Source: an uncultured Verrucomicrobiota bacterium (GTDB lineage: Bacteria; Verrucomicrobiota; Verrucomicrobiia; Verrucomicrobiales; DEV007). Taken from it: 64,000 nt of DNA. Every line of letters begins with the position of its first letter. Position 1 is the stretch's first letter. The position numbers and the translations under genes are program-made. This document shows, piece by piece, positions 37,678 to 47,102 of the stretch. Below the pieces are notes generated by a model. It did no database searches and was not told the DNA's origin. It worked only from the letters and a program-made list of their open reading frames with translations. The stretch is from positions 35,506-99,505 of the forward strand of contig CACIUL010000005.1 in NCBI GenBank assembly GCA_902589825.1. Direction: 5' to 3'.

Positions 37678-38922
37678 ATGCGTGTCCCTATTCTCATGCC
37701 CCAGCTGGGCGAATCCATCGCTGAAGCAACCATCAAGGCGATCAACGTTAAGCAAGGTGACTCCGTCACCGCTGACCAGGATATTATCGAGGTTGAGACC
37801 GAAAAAGCCGTCATGGAAGTCACGTCCCCGTGCGAAGGATGCGTTGCGGAAATATCAGCCAAGGTAAATATCAGCTATCCGGTTGGGACAGTGCTTGGCT
37901 ACCTTGATATCAGTAATGATGAAGCTGAACGAATGGGTAACGCCCAGGTAGGGCAGGAAAAGGCCCCTTTAAGGGATAATGAAGGCCCTGCCAAAGACAA
38001 TGAACCCTCATCCGCCCATAGTCTAAAGACACCCGGCAAGACGGTAAGCCAGGCAGAAAATGCTGAGGTAACACCTACCATACCTGGACTTCCCGTACCC
38101 GCCAAGGCAAAGGGAGCCACCTATATTTCTCCCCGGCTGCGGGCCCGGATGCAGGAACTAGGGCTCAATGCAGCCGACCTTGCAGGAATTGCCGGAAGCG
38201 GGGCAGCCGGGCGGGTTACGGTAGAGGATTTTGAAGCTTTCATGGGAGCACTGGAGGAGAAAAAAACCACCGCGGCCTCTTCCATGCGTATCGCTGTAGC
38301 TGATTCCATGCGCCGCAGCTGGACGCGCCCTCTTGCCACGGTCGGCACGCCTGTATGCCTCGACAACCTGCTAAGTCACAGGAGAACTTGTGACCCAAAA
38401 CCCGGGCCAACACTCTATGCCGTGCGTGCCCTTGCCCTGGCCCTGGCAGAAAATACCGCCAATGCCGGACAACTGGTCGGCAACCAGATTGTGCACCCGG
38501 AGGCAATTGATATCGGATTTGCGGTGGAAGTTGAAGACGGTGTACTCGTCCCGGTCATTCGTGACGTGGACAAAAAACCCCTAAATGATCTCACCCAGCA
38601 GTATGCCAGCCTCGTGGAAGCTGCAAATAAGCGCCGCCTACCCAAGGAAGCATCCACTCCGCCGGGAATTGCTACAGTAACAAATTTCGGCAGTTTTGGT
38701 ATTGTCTGGGCCACACCTATCCCACTGCCTGAACAAAACCTGGTATTGGGTCTGGGACACGGCAGGCAAAAACCACAGTGGGACAATGAAAGCTCAACAT
38801 GGGTTCCCGTCGTCGAGGCTGAAATGACCCTGAGCTTTGATCACCGCATCCTTGATGGCGGAGGTGCAGGCAGGTTGTTGTGGAGGGTGGCGGAATTGCT
38901 CCAGTCACCTGAGGACCTCTAG
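37678..38922 (+). CDS. pdhC: 2-oxoacid dehydrogenase E2 (dihydrolipoamide acyltransferase)
   Basis: 414 residues in the usual order: lipoyl domain at 1-76 with lipoyl-lysine K43 in ETEKAVME, a linker rich in Asn/Asp/Pro, a peripheral-subunit-binding domain at about 149-187 (ISPRLRARMQELG, GAAGRVTVEDF) and the catalytic domain with H389 and D393 in DHRILDGG. It takes the acyl group from E1 onto the lipoyl arm and passes it to CoA. A single lipoyl domain and the order alpha-beta-E2 are common in PVC bacteria. The E3 subunit (lipoamide dehydrogenase) is not next to it and must be elsewhere. Confidence 0.92.
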   Translation: MRVPILMPQLGESIAEATIKAINVKQGDSVTADQDIIEVETEKAVMEVTSPCEGCVAEISAKVNISYPVGTVLGYLDISNDEAERMGNAQVGQEKAPLRDNEGPAKDNEPSSAHSLKTPGKTVSQAENAEVTPTIPGLPVPAKAKGATYISPRLRARMQELGLNAADLAGIAGSGAAGRVTVEDFEAFMGALEEKKTTAASSMRIAVADSMRRSWTRPLATVGTPVCLDNLLSHRRTCDPKPGPTLYAVRALALALAENTANAGQLVGNQIVHPEAIDIGFAVEVEDGVLVPVIRDVDKKPLNDLTQQYASLVEAANKRRLPKEASTPPGIATVTNFGSFGIVWATPIPLPEQNLVLGLGHGRQKPQWDNESSTWVPVVEAEMTLSFDHRILDGGGAGRLLWRVAELLQSPEDL

Positions 38923-38960
38923 CCCGCTAGTGCGCATCTACATGCATGCGTCATCCGGTT

Positions 38961-39245
38961 TCAGTCAACCAGGTTGTCAATCCTGATCGCAACCTCGAAG
39001 TCACTTTCTGTTAATCCACCCTTATCATGAGTGGTTAATACAACCGCGACTTTCGCGTAGCTGATATTCATATCCGGATGATGATTTGCACCCTCCGCAA
39101 TCTCGGCGACAGAGTTCACAAAATCCATTCCAGAAATGTAATCATCAAACTCAAAAACGCGTTCTATATGATCCTGTTTGTGTTCCCATGCAGGAACTTT
39201 CTTCATCCATGACTGCACACTATCGTGCGCAAGGGTGCTTGGCAT
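38961..39245 (-). CDS. phhB: Pterin-4a-carbinolamine dehydratase
   Basis: 94 residues, the usual length. The motifs of the family are present: EGANHHPDMNISYAKV with H55, H56 and P57, and THDKGGLTESD with the catalytic His73. The enzyme dehydrates 4a-hydroxytetrahydropterin to recycle the cofactor of aromatic hydroxylases, and in some bacteria it is a housekeeping protein without a hydroxylase. No phenylalanine hydroxylase is in the window. It is convergent with the E2 gene (38 bp) and divergent from cysK. Confidence 0.93.
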   Translation of the reverse strand: MPSTLAHDSVQSWMKKVPAWEHKQDHIERVFEFDDYISGMDFVNSVAEIAEGANHHPDMNISYAKVAVVLTTHDKGGLTESDFEVAIRIDNLVD

Positions 39246-39337
39246 AACAATTGTAGGGTATAAAAGGTGGGATTAAATGGGGCTTGGGGCAGTATTGCAA
39301 CTTTTCACAGGCATTTCTCTTTGCAAACACAAAGAGA

Positions 39338-39372
39338 ACCCGTTATTTCTTATCCCCCGCTAAGAAAAGGGT
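39338..39372 (+). promoter_or_regulatory. Imperfect hairpin upstream of cysK
   Basis: ACCC (39338-39341) and GGGT (39369-39372) plus TTCTTA (39347-39352) and TAAGAA (39361-39366) could pair with an asymmetric internal loop. It ends 30 bases before the cysK ATG. It could be a leader structure; no known riboswitch is recognised. Confidence 0.25.
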
Positions 39373-39402
39373 AAGTTCAAAGCAGTAATCCTACATCCAG
39401 TC

Positions 39403-40389
39403 ATGGGAACATTATACAACAACATTGTCGAAACCATTGGCCGCACACCCCTGGTCAAGCTCAACAAGGTCGCCGACGGCGTGGACGCCACCATTGCCCT
39501 CAAGTGCGAGTTTTTTAACCCCCTTGGTTCAGTCAAGGACCGTATTGGGATGGCAATGATCGAAGCGGCTGAAGCTCAGGGGCTAATCAATAGTGACACC
39601 ACCATTGTTGAACCGACCAGTGGCAATACCGGGATCGCCCTGGCATTTGTCTGTGCCTCGCGTGGATACAAATTAACCCTGACCATGCCCGAGACAATGA
39701 GCCTTGAAAGGCGTACACTCCTTGCGCTGCTTGGTGCCAACCTGGTCCTCACTCCTGGTCCCAAGGGCATGAAGGGCGCAATTGAGAAAGCGCAGGAGAT
39801 CCTTGAAGAAACGGAAAATGCATGGATGCCCCAGCAGTTTGAAAATCCGGCCAACCCGGAAATTCATCAGAAGACGACGGCTGAGGAAATCTGGGAAGAC
39901 TCCAACGGCGAGGTGGACATACTGGTCTCTGCCGTGGGGACAGGTGGAACGATTTCAGGTTGCTGTGAGGTCATTCAGCCCAGAAAACCGGAGTTTAAAG
40001 CTGTTGCCGTGGAGCCAGCCGATTCACCGGTCATTTCCCAGACCCTTGCCGGTGAAGAGCTCACACCTGGCCCGCACAAGATTCAAGGTACAGGCGCCGG
40101 TTTTATCCCGGGAAACCTTCACTTGAAAAATCCCGGCAGCAATGATGAACAGATTACCGAGTGCATCAAGGTTTCCAATGACGATGCCTTTGCCATGGCA
40201 CAGCGCATCGCGGCCGAGGAAGGAATCCTGGTGGGTATCAGTACCGGAGCAAATGTCTGCGCAGCACTGGAAATGGCAAAGCGCCCGGAAAACAAAGGAA
40301 AGTTTATTGTTACAATCGCGTGCTCAACCGGTGAACGTTACCTCAGCACGCCATTGGCTGATGCCGCGCGTTCAGCTGTTGGAGCTTAA
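39403..40389 (+). CDS. cysK: Cysteine synthase A (O-acetylserine sulfhydrylase)
   Basis: 328 residues. The PLP lysine is K45 in [14 protein letters not shown], the substrate loop is PTSGNTG (71-77), and the phosphate-binding loop is [16 protein letters not shown] near the C-terminus completes the cofactor site. The enzyme joins O-acetylserine and sulfide to make cysteine in the cytoplasm. It is close in length and pattern to the CysK type rather than CysM or cystathionine beta-synthase, with no extra CBS domains. It stands alone between a divergent dehydratase gene and a TPR membrane protein. Confidence 0.94.
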   Translation: MGTLYNNIVETIGRTPLVKLNKVADGVDATIALKCEFFNPLGSVKDRIGMAMIEAAEAQGLINSDTTIVEPTSGNTGIALAFVCASRGYKLTLTMPETMSLERRTLLALLGANLVLTPGPKGMKGAIEKAQEILEETENAWMPQQFENPANPEIHQKTTAEEIWEDSNGEVDILVSAVGTGGTISGCCEVIQPRKPEFKAVAVEPADSPVISQTLAGEELTPGPHKIQGTGAGFIPGNLHLKNPGSNDEQITECIKVSNDDAFAMAQRIAAEEGILVGISTGANVCAALEMAKRPENKGKFIVTIACSTGERYLSTPLADAARSAVGA

Positions 40390-40446
40390 CTCCATTGCTG
40401 CGTATTAGAATTAACACAGGCAGCAAGATCCTCGTAAACAGTCCAA

Positions 40447-41202
40447 ATGGCTACAGAAAACGAATCTCCACAAAATGATGAGGCACCTGCCTTGCCACAG
40501 GTCAAACCCGGAAGCTCGACAGAGGATTTCCTGGAAAAACATGGTAAAAAAACCATCCTGCTGGTCATCCTCGCCGTAATAGGTATTGGAATCAGCTTCT
40601 TCATGAAGGCCAAAAACCAGACTTACATCAAGGAGTCCGGTGAAAAATTTACCAGCGCTCAAACCTCAGATGACCTGGAGTCCGTGATCAAGGATTATCC
40701 GGGCAGTCTCGCAGCTGGCAATGCAATGCTGATACTTGCAGATAGAAAACTATCCACAAATAATGTTGATGAAGCAAAGGGGTATCTCACCAGTTTCGTG
40801 AAAGAACAGAAAGAAGCACCCCTCTATTACAATGGCCTTTTTGCCCTTGGCACCGTGGAGGAAAGGCTTGGTAACGGTGATGCCGCCAAGAAAATATATG
40901 GCGAAATCGTTGCCGCAAAAGACCAGGCGAGCACTGCCGCGGCAGCCGCCCTGCGTTTGGCAGATATGACTTATGAAGAAGGCGACCTTGAAGGCGCTCT
41001 CAATGCCTATCAGGCCATTGCCAAGGATTTCCCCGGTAATGTATTCCTTCAGGAAAACGGAGTGATTGACAGCAGGCGAACCGATGTCAACCAATCCATT
41101 GTGCTCAGGGACAACCCTCCCCCGGCCCCTGAACCACCGGCTGAAAAACCAGCTCCAGAGGCACCCGCCCCGCCGACTGAAAAACCAGCTCCATCTGAAT
41201 AA
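40447..41202 (+). CDS. YfgM-like inner-membrane TPR protein
   Basis: 251 residues: a cytoplasmic tail, one membrane segment at about 36-53 (ILLVILAVIGIGISF), then a periplasmic TPR-like helical part (about 60-215; GNAMLILADRKL, YYNGLFALGTVEERLG, ALRLADMTYEEGDLEGALNAYQ) and a proline-rich C-terminus (PAPEPPAEKP). This is the layout of YfgM/BamD-like periplasmic tetratricopeptide proteins that assist chaperones. The match is judged by layout, not residue identity. It begins 57 bp after cysK. Confidence 0.75.
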   Translation: MATENESPQNDEAPALPQVKPGSSTEDFLEKHGKKTILLVILAVIGIGISFFMKAKNQTYIKESGEKFTSAQTSDDLESVIKDYPGSLAAGNAMLILADRKLSTNNVDEAKGYLTSFVKEQKEAPLYYNGLFALGTVEERLGNGDAAKKIYGEIVAAKDQASTAAAAALRLADMTYEEGDLEGALNAYQAIAKDFPGNVFLQENGVIDSRRTDVNQSIVLRDNPPPAPEPPAEKPAPEAPAPPTEKPAPSE

Positions 41203-41334
41203 GCGGAACCGGCTGTTTCTACCTGTTCCTCAAGGGGAAGCAGAGGATGCTGTTTCCCTGCTCTTCATTGGGAATCATTTCCTTTGAATCCTTAGTGCAT
41301 TGCCAAAATGCTCAGAGGCGGTCATGCTTAATGC

Positions 41335-42780
41335 ATGATGCGACGTTTATTTTTCATCCTGCTGCTGACCGCCAGCCTTGCCAAGGCCTCTCAAAACCTT
41401 GTCCTGATTGTCAGTGACGACCACCGATATGACTTAATGGGATTTCATCCCGAAGCGCCTGAATGGCTTGAAACCCCCAACCTTGATAAACTGGCCGCCG
41501 GGGGAGCACACCTCACGAATGCATTTGTAACAACTTCCCTGTGCTCTCCAAGCCGGGCTTCCGTCCTCACCGGCCAGTATATGCACAACCACCGCGTCGT
41601 TGATAACCAGCGCCCTGTTCCCGAAGGCACCCGTTTTTTTCCCCAATACTTGCAAAAAGCAGGCTATCACACGGCATTCATAGGAAAATGGCACATGGGC
41701 CATGAAGACGACTCACCCCGCCCGGGTTTTGATCACTGGGTGAGTTTTGTCGGCCAGGGAGATTACTTTAACCCAACACTGAACATAAATGGTCAAAAGA
41801 AACCGTTCAAAGGATACATGACAGACATCCTGGCAAGTCAGGCCATTGAATGGTTTCATAACACCAGGCCCAAAGATAAGCCCTTCCTTCTCTATCTTTC
41901 CTTCAAAGCCGTACATTATCCATTTTTGCCGGCTCCAAGGCACCATGGCCGCTATCAGGACAAGCCCATTCCCTATCCGGAAACCATGGCGAACAGTGAG
42001 GAAAACTACCGGTCCCAGTCAAGATGGATTCGTGAGCGCCGATATGGCATTCACGGAATTGATCACATGGAAACCGGGGCTTTCGACAAGGATCCCGTGC
42101 CTTCATTTGACAGCCTATACTGGCGCTTTTGTGAAACGGTGCATGGACTGGACGAAAATATAGGACGAGTCATCAAGACCCTCGAACCTGTCACTGCTGA
42201 CACCGTCCTGTTATACATGGGAGATAACGGGTTCGCCCTGGGAGAACACGGCTTTTATGACAAACGGGACGCTTTCGAGGAATCCATCCGGATTCCACTC
42301 CTTGCCTATGCCCCGGGACGAATCAAGCCTGGCACAGTCGTCCCGGAAATGGTTCAGAATATTGATATCGCACCGACGCTGTTAAACTTCGCCGGGGTCA
42401 ATGTTCCACAAAATGAACCCCGCATGGACGGCGAATCCTTCGCCGGGCTCTTACTGGGTCAGAAAAAGCCATGGCGCAAGCACATCCTCTATGAATACCA
42501 CTGGGAATGGAACTTCCCGGCCACTCCAACATGCTTCGCGATACGCACCGACCGCTACAAGTATATCTATTACCACGGTGTATGGGACCAGAACGGATTC
42601 TATGATTTGCAAACCGATCCTCATGAACGCCACAACCTGATTCAGGTGCCGGCTTACAGAGAGCAAATCGTAAAACTGCGGGATCAAATGTTCACGGAAC
42701 TGAAAATGTCCGGAGGACTCACCATGCCCATACGACCGCCAAAGGGTGATCAGTTCTATGACCGGAAATTACGCCGCTAA
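41335..42780 (+). CDS. Secreted sulfatase (type I)
   Basis: 481 residues. A short signal peptide (MMRRLFFILLLTASLAKA), then LVLIVSDDHRYD with the metal-binding Asp pair, and the signature LCSPSRASVLTG with Cys70 for formylglycine. Further family sites are GKWHMGHE and the metal site LYMGDNG. The C-terminus LIQVPAYREQIVKLRDQM is common in the family S1 subset related to N-acetylglucosamine-6-sulfatase and heparan or mucin sulfatases. A second in-frame ATG lies at 41338. The fourth sulfatase in the window, it stands away from the carbohydrate block and has no sugar-enzyme neighbours. Confidence 0.92.
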   Translation: MMRRLFFILLLTASLAKASQNLVLIVSDDHRYDLMGFHPEAPEWLETPNLDKLAAGGAHLTNAFVTTSLCSPSRASVLTGQYMHNHRVVDNQRPVPEGTRFFPQYLQKAGYHTAFIGKWHMGHEDDSPRPGFDHWVSFVGQGDYFNPTLNINGQKKPFKGYMTDILASQAIEWFHNTRPKDKPFLLYLSFKAVHYPFLPAPRHHGRYQDKPIPYPETMANSEENYRSQSRWIRERRYGIHGIDHMETGAFDKDPVPSFDSLYWRFCETVHGLDENIGRVIKTLEPVTADTVLLYMGDNGFALGEHGFYDKRDAFEESIRIPLLAYAPGRIKPGTVVPEMVQNIDIAPTLLNFAGVNVPQNEPRMDGESFAGLLLGQKKPWRKHILYEYHWEWNFPATPTCFAIRTDRYKYIYYHGVWDQNGFYDLQTDPHERHNLIQVPAYREQIVKLRDQMFTELKMSGGLTMPIRPPKGDQFYDRKLRR

Positions 42781-42794
42781 AAAACACTTTCAGC

Positions 42795-43415
42795 TCAGGG
42801 AGCCTGTATCTCCTCCACCTTCTGCATAACCCGGTCTGCAATGGCCTGATATCCCTCACGCCCCCTTACATCCAGTTCTTTTTCCGTAAACTCAAACATA
42901 TCGCCACAGCAAAGCGTTATCCTGGTAAAGAACTTGGGCCACTTTGCCCCCGGGGGATAAGCCTCATGGGCCCCGAATATCCTCATGGGTAATACCGGAA
43001 CGCGTGCCTTTGCTATCACCAGTCCAACCCCTGCCTCAGCCTGCATTAAATTCCCATCCTCAGTGCGTTGCCCCTCTGGAAAAATGAGTACAGGATTGCC
43101 CTCACGCAGTTCCTTTATGATTCGCTTTAAACTGGTAAAATCCGGTCTCTCCTGATCGACAGGAATCGCATTGAGACGCGGGTAAATCCAGCCCAGGAAT
43201 CCCTTCTTAAAAAGGGATTTCCTCGCCAGGAACGCGGTTTTCTTACCATAGGCTACACCGACAACCGGCGGATCAAAATAACTCGTGTGGTTACAGGCAA
43301 TCAGAACGCCACCCTTTTTCCAGGAAGCACGAATCTTCTTCCTGCCGATAACGCGTAAACGGAAAAACAGGTAAAAAAGCAGCCAAGCCAGCCAAAAACC
43401 AATCCAATACCACAT
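42795..43415 (-). CDS. plsC: 1-acyl-sn-glycerol-3-phosphate acyltransferase
   Basis: 206 residues. A hydrophobic N-terminus (WIGFWLAWLLFYLFF) anchors the protein in the membrane. The acyltransferase motif I NHTSYFDPP carries H43 and D48 (H-x4-D). FPEGQRTEDG is motif III, and PVLPMRIFGAHE is a later motif. It acylates lysophosphatidic acid to make phosphatidic acid. The start overlaps the cmk stop by one base (TAATG), so both come from one message. A plsC directly after cmk is a common bacterial order. Confidence 0.92.
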   Translation of the reverse strand: MWYWIGFWLAWLLFYLFFRLRVIGRKKIRASWKKGGVLIACNHTSYFDPPVVGVAYGKKTAFLARKSLFKKGFLGWIYPRLNAIPVDQERPDFTSLKRIIKELREGNPVLIFPEGQRTEDGNLMQAEAGVGLVIAKARVPVLPMRIFGAHEAYPPGAKWPKFFTRITLCCGDMFEFTEKELDVRGREGYQAIADRVMQKVEEIQAP

Positions 43416-44092
43416 TACTTCTCGTTCAATTGATTAAACCCGCTTTGATGAAGGTGATCCAAAATCTCCGCAAGGACCTGCTCAAGCGTCATGTCTGATG
43501 TGTCAATAACCACCGCGTCATCGGCTGCCACCAAAGGCGATACTGCCCGGTTGCTGTCAATGGCGTCCCTGGCCGCAAGGTTGTCGACAATGCCTTCCTT
43601 GCTTCTGCGCAGGGCACGTATCTCTATTGAGGCATCAATAAAAAACTTGTAAGGAGTATCAGGAAAAACAACCGAACCGATATCGCGTCCCTCCATGACG
43701 ATATCCGCCACATCGAGGTATTCCCTCTGCTTGGCCACAAGAACATCACGCACTTCAGCTACTTGCGAAACAGCGGAAACCCCGGCATTCACCTCACTGG
43801 ACTTCAACTCACTTCCCGGATCAATACCATCGACAGTCAATGTGGCCTTATCACCTGATATGCCGCAATCCATCTGGATCTCACCGAGGTGCCGGATCAC
43901 TGCACGGGCATCTTCGGCATGAATACCTGACCGTAGAACGCTCCATGCAAGCGCCCTGTACATGATTCCCGAATTGACATGTAAAAACCCAAGGTGCCGG
44001 GACAATCTTTCAGACACGCTGCTTTTACCGGAAGCCGCCGGACCATCAATGGCAATCACACGGTTATTATTCCCTGTCAGGTCAGGATTCAT
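43415..44092 (-). CDS. cmk: Cytidylate kinase
   Basis: 225 residues from ATG 44092; the in-frame GTG at 44098 is an alternative. AAGGAAA lies about eight bases before the ATG. P-loop GPAASGKSS (about 18-26) and the CMP-binding HVNSGIMYRALAW are clear, as is the LID region. It phosphorylates CMP and dCMP for nucleotide recycling. Its place between aroA and plsC follows the frequent aroA-cmk order. Only 33 bp separate it from the aroA stop. Confidence 0.93.
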   Translation of the reverse strand: MNPDLTGNNNRVIAIDGPAASGKSSVSERLSRHLGFLHVNSGIMYRALAWSVLRSGIHAEDARAVIRHLGEIQMDCGISGDKATLTVDGIDPGSELKSSEVNAGVSAVSQVAEVRDVLVAKQREYLDVADIVMEGRDIGSVVFPDTPYKFFIDASIEIRALRRSKEGIVDNLAARDAIDSNRAVSPLVAADDAVVIDTSDMTLEQVLAEILDHLHQSGFNQLNEK

Positions 44093-44125
44093 TGTCACTT
44101 TCCTTCCACCATTATGTGCGCGCTA

Positions 44126-45473
44126 TCACCGGCTTTTATCACCTCCCTTGCACAGCAATTCAAGGTCCTTCTCAAAGCCCGGGTAAGAAACAGCGATGCA
44201 CTCAGCATCCCTGATGATTGTCTCGCCATCGGCAAAAAGGCCGGCTATGGCAAACGCCATGGCGATACGGTGATCACCATAACTCTCAATAGCAGCACCA
44301 TGTAATGCTCCCCCCCCCACAAATCCTCATTCCATCATCAAATTCCTCAATGTCCACACCCATTGCCTGCAGGTTTTTGGCAACCGCGGCGATCCTGTCG
44401 GTTTCCTTCACACGCAGTTCAGCGGCATCCCTGATCACTGTTGTGCCATCAGCCAGCGCCGCTGTAACAGCAATAATGGGTAACTCGTCAATGATGTTGG
44501 CCACAAGCCCACCAGAGATCTCGATACCGGAAAGCCCGCGTCCGCAAACAGTGATGTCACCAATCCTCTCTCCCCCTCCATCACTAGAAGCAACACTGGA
44601 AATATCGGCACCCATGCCAACAAGCACATCCAGTATGCCGCTGCGTGTGGGGTTAAGCCCAACATTATGGATTTTCAAGCGAGCTTCCGGCGAGGCCGCT
44701 GCGGCTGCCAACCAGAAGGCAGCACTGGAAATGTCACCGGGAACAACAAAGTCACAAGACTGAAGCTTCTGTCCACCTATTATCGAGATTGCTTTTCCGT
44801 CAGTGGCTGTCTCTACCTGGAATAAGTCCAGCATCCTCTCTGTATGGTCCCGGGTCTCTACAGGCTGAATCACTGTCGTCATGCCTTCAGCGAAAAGTCC
44901 AGCCAGCAGGATTGCGCTTTTCACCTGTGCGCTCGCCACAGGAAGTTCATAGGTTGTACCATGCAGGCTCCCACCACGAATTAGCAACGGGGCACTGCCT
45001 CCTTCACCTTCTGCGTGGATCCGTGCCCCCATGCCGGTCAAAGGCTTAATCACCCTGTTCATTGGCCTTTGCGAGAGGGAAGCATCCCCAGTTAGCCGGC
45101 TGGTAAAATCCTGACCTGCCAGGATCCCGGAGAGAAGCCGCATTGTGGTTCCCGAATTACCGCAATCAATATCACCTGAAGGCAATGCAATCTCCATGCC
45201 TCGACCATGGACAAGCAGGGAAACCGGACCCAGTTCCGTTTCATCGAGAATATCAATATTCACACCCAAAGATTGCATTGCCCCGAGTGTGGCAAGGCAA
45301 TCTTCACTCGGAAGAAAGCCGTCAATTTGACTGTCCCCTTCTGCAAGGGCTGCCAGCATGACCGAACGGTGGGAAATACTCTTGTCACCTGGAACTGAGG
45401 TTTCACCGCCAAAACCATATACCCGGCTGACCCGCAATTCGCTGTTTGTCCCTTCCATTAATTCACTAATCAA
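44126..45473 (-). CDS. aroA: EPSP synthase aroA, interrupted by a frameshift
   Basis: The protein is recognised by [18 protein letters not shown] early and by [17 protein letters not shown]. The first frame runs from 45473 and would stop early at 44286. The true C-terminus is in another frame, from [23 protein letters not shown] to the stop at 44126. The two join at a run of nine C on the plus strand (44310-44318). Removing one base restores a 448-residue protein of normal length ending [14 protein letters not shown]. The start is TTG 45473 (AGGAG is 12 bases upstream) or ATG 45458. EPSP synthase makes a chorismate precursor in the shikimate pathway. A basecalling error is the simplest cause. 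Confidence 0.85.
44310..44318. repeat. Homopolymer of nine C (G on the minus strand) at the aroA frameshift
   Basis: Nine consecutive C on the plus strand. The coding strand reads TTTGTGGGGGGGGGAGC. Eight G would continue the aroA frame as CGGGALHG, whereas nine lead to an early stop. Confidence 0.95.
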
Positions 45474-45487
45474 TTGCTCTCGTGCTC

Positions 45488-46363
45488 CTAATCCCCTTGA
45501 CCGGCAGGGGCAGAGAATATTGCCCGGTTGTCCTTGGCTTCACTGAGAAAGCCTAAAATCCATTCATCATCATTTTCCTTAAGCTTCACCAGCACTTCTC
45601 CAAGTTCCCTGATGTGCTCATCCAATATCGAAGATACCGCATCACGGTTCTCAGCCAGGATCTCTGTCCACATTGACGGCGAACCGGCAGCAATCCTGGT
45701 GGTATCGCGAAACCCGGCACCAGCCAATTCAACTGCATTGCTCTCAGCTGACATCACTGTCTGCACGAGAGCTGAGGCTACCAGATGTGGCAAATGACTC
45801 ACCTTTGCCACAAGCTTATCGTGATCAGCCGGATTCATCCTGGACAAGCGGCATCCAAGTGAACGCCAGAAATCCTCAATTTTTTTCTCAGCCTCTGCGG
45901 TCGCGCTGTTACCGGGTGTAATGGCACATGCAGCACCCTGGAAGAGATCGGCCCGCGCATTGGCAAACCCGGTGAGTTCTGAACCTGCCATCGGATGCGC
46001 ACCCACAAAGGCAACATCATTTCTTGTTGAAGCGGAAAGCACTCCATCTGCTGCCTCAACAACCGCCCCCTTGACACTGCAAACATCAGTTATCACCGCG
46101 CCCTCGGACAGGAAGGGCAGGGCGCTTTCCATGACACCCTGCAGTGCACCAACCGGAGTGGCGATAACGACCAGGTCGGCATTGGTGACCACCTCACCAA
46201 TCTCGTTACTGACAATATCCGCAACATTGCTGGCCGTTAACTCGGGAATGACTTCACTGCGACGAGCCCACAAGCCAACCTTGTCGACACCACCGAAAGA
46301 TCGAGCCGCAAGGGCAACAGAGCCACCCAGCAAACCTGGTCCTAAAACTGCTAAATGCCGCAT
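45488..46363 (-). CDS. tyrA: Prephenate (or arogenate) dehydrogenase
   Basis: 291 residues. The Rossmann NAD(P) motif GPGLLGGS sits at 8-15. Family signatures are VVIATPVGALQ, DVCSVKGAVVEA, FVGAHPMAGSELTGF with its conserved His, and MNPADHDKLVAKVSHLPH. It oxidises prephenate to 4-hydroxyphenylpyruvate in tyrosine synthesis. It is followed by aroA after 14 bp on the same strand, so tyrA-aroA-cmk-plsC form one operon. No ACT regulatory domain follows the catalytic part. Confidence 0.93.
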   Translation of the reverse strand: MRHLAVLGPGLLGGSVALAARSFGGVDKVGLWARRSEVIPELTASNVADIVSNEIGEVVTNADLVVIATPVGALQGVMESALPFLSEGAVITDVCSVKGAVVEAADGVLSASTRNDVAFVGAHPMAGSELTGFANARADLFQGAACAITPGNSATAEAEKKIEDFWRSLGCRLSRMNPADHDKLVAKVSHLPHLVASALVQTVMSAESNAVELAGAGFRDTTRIAAGSPSMWTEILAENRDAVSSILDEHIRELGEVLVKLKENDDEWILGFLSEAKDNRAIFSAPAGQGD

Positions 46364-46416
46364 AACCCGGCCTTCTTAGATGCCCACATGAAATGCTCTC
46401 CCTCCTTGCAACCCGA

Positions 46417-46899
46417 TCAGGGAACTCTGAAAATCTTTTGTGTATAAGGACACCGCACCAGCGTTCCTGGCGAAAAATCAGCAACGTCAATTTCCTTCCC
46501 CTTGGCAAACGGACTGTAGACCCTTCCATATTTTCCTGGCACCGGATCAGCATAGGGACGCTCATCGGGTTTCTTGGCCCCTGAATCTCCAGAATTGCGC
46601 GAACCATCACGCCCGGAATTAGTAGCTGATCCCCCGTCATTATTAGCACCAGCTAACGGATCAGCAGGACCGGGATTGGTTAAAGCGGATCCTGCACCGT
46701 ATCGATTGGTGGGAGCACCCGGGTCATTACCCTGCCCCGGACCATTATCGCCGACGCCCAGGTAACCATACCTGGAAGGCACACCTTGCCCAGAGCCGTC
46801 GAGTGGAAACCCTGCCCGGCCGGCAGGATCAATCGTTTCGCACCCTGCAATGAGCATTCCCAAACAGGCTGACATCAGGATAGCTGGAGTTAATTTCAT
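46417..46899 (-). CDS. Small Gly/Asn/Asp-rich lipoprotein of unknown function
   Basis: 160 residues. A signal ending LIAGC gives lipidation at Cys20. The middle is low complexity, rich in Gly, Asn, Asp and Pro (YGYLGVGDNGPGQGND). A conserved-looking end VRCPYTQKIFRVP contains Cys and aromatic residues. I recognise no family. It lies 53 bp upstream of tyrA on the same strand, so it may be part of that transcript or end its own. It is likely on the outer or inner membrane. Confidence 0.6.
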   Translation of the reverse strand: MKLTPAILMSACLGMLIAGCETIDPAGRAGFPLDGSGQGVPSRYGYLGVGDNGPGQGNDPGAPTNRYGAGSALTNPGPADPLAGANNDGGSATNSGRDGSRNSGDSGAKKPDERPYADPVPGKYGRVYSPFAKGKEIDVADFSPGTLVRCPYTQKIFRVP

Positions 46900-47027
46900 T
46901 CAATTTAAGAGGGTGAAGGAGTCTTGCACTATAAAAGGTTTGGACAAGTCGTAAAGTAGCGAAAAAACAAGAAATACCCAAGGGCTTTCAAAAACCAGCA
47001 CTGGGAGCTACAATGTAAAACGCCGGA

Positions 47028-47043
47028 AAAGGATCTCTCCTTT
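47028..47043. terminator. Hairpin between the VWA and lipoprotein genes
   Basis: Perfect stem AAAGGA/TCCTTT with a four-base loop. It is short and weak, and may aid termination of the VWA operon together with the longer repeat beside it. Confidence 0.3.
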
Positions 47044-47067
47044 CAAAATATTGAAATTTGCCGGATC

Positions 47068-47102
47068 CTGATTTCGAAAAAACGTCAAGCCTTCGAAATC
47101 AG
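47068..47102. terminator. 11-bp perfect inverted repeat at the end of the VWA operon
   Basis: CTGATTTCGAA (47068-47078) and TTCGAAATCAG (47092-47102) are perfect complements around a 13-base loop. The right arm covers the TGA stop of the VWA gene (plus-strand 47099-47101). On the minus strand the loop contains six T. It could end the operon transcript or serve as a protein-binding site. Confidence 0.5.

Noticed and set aside
44126..44320. A separate 64-residue gene on the minus strand
   Set aside because: It is the C-terminus of aroA ([11 protein letters not shown]) displaced by the homopolymer frameshift, not a gene of its own.
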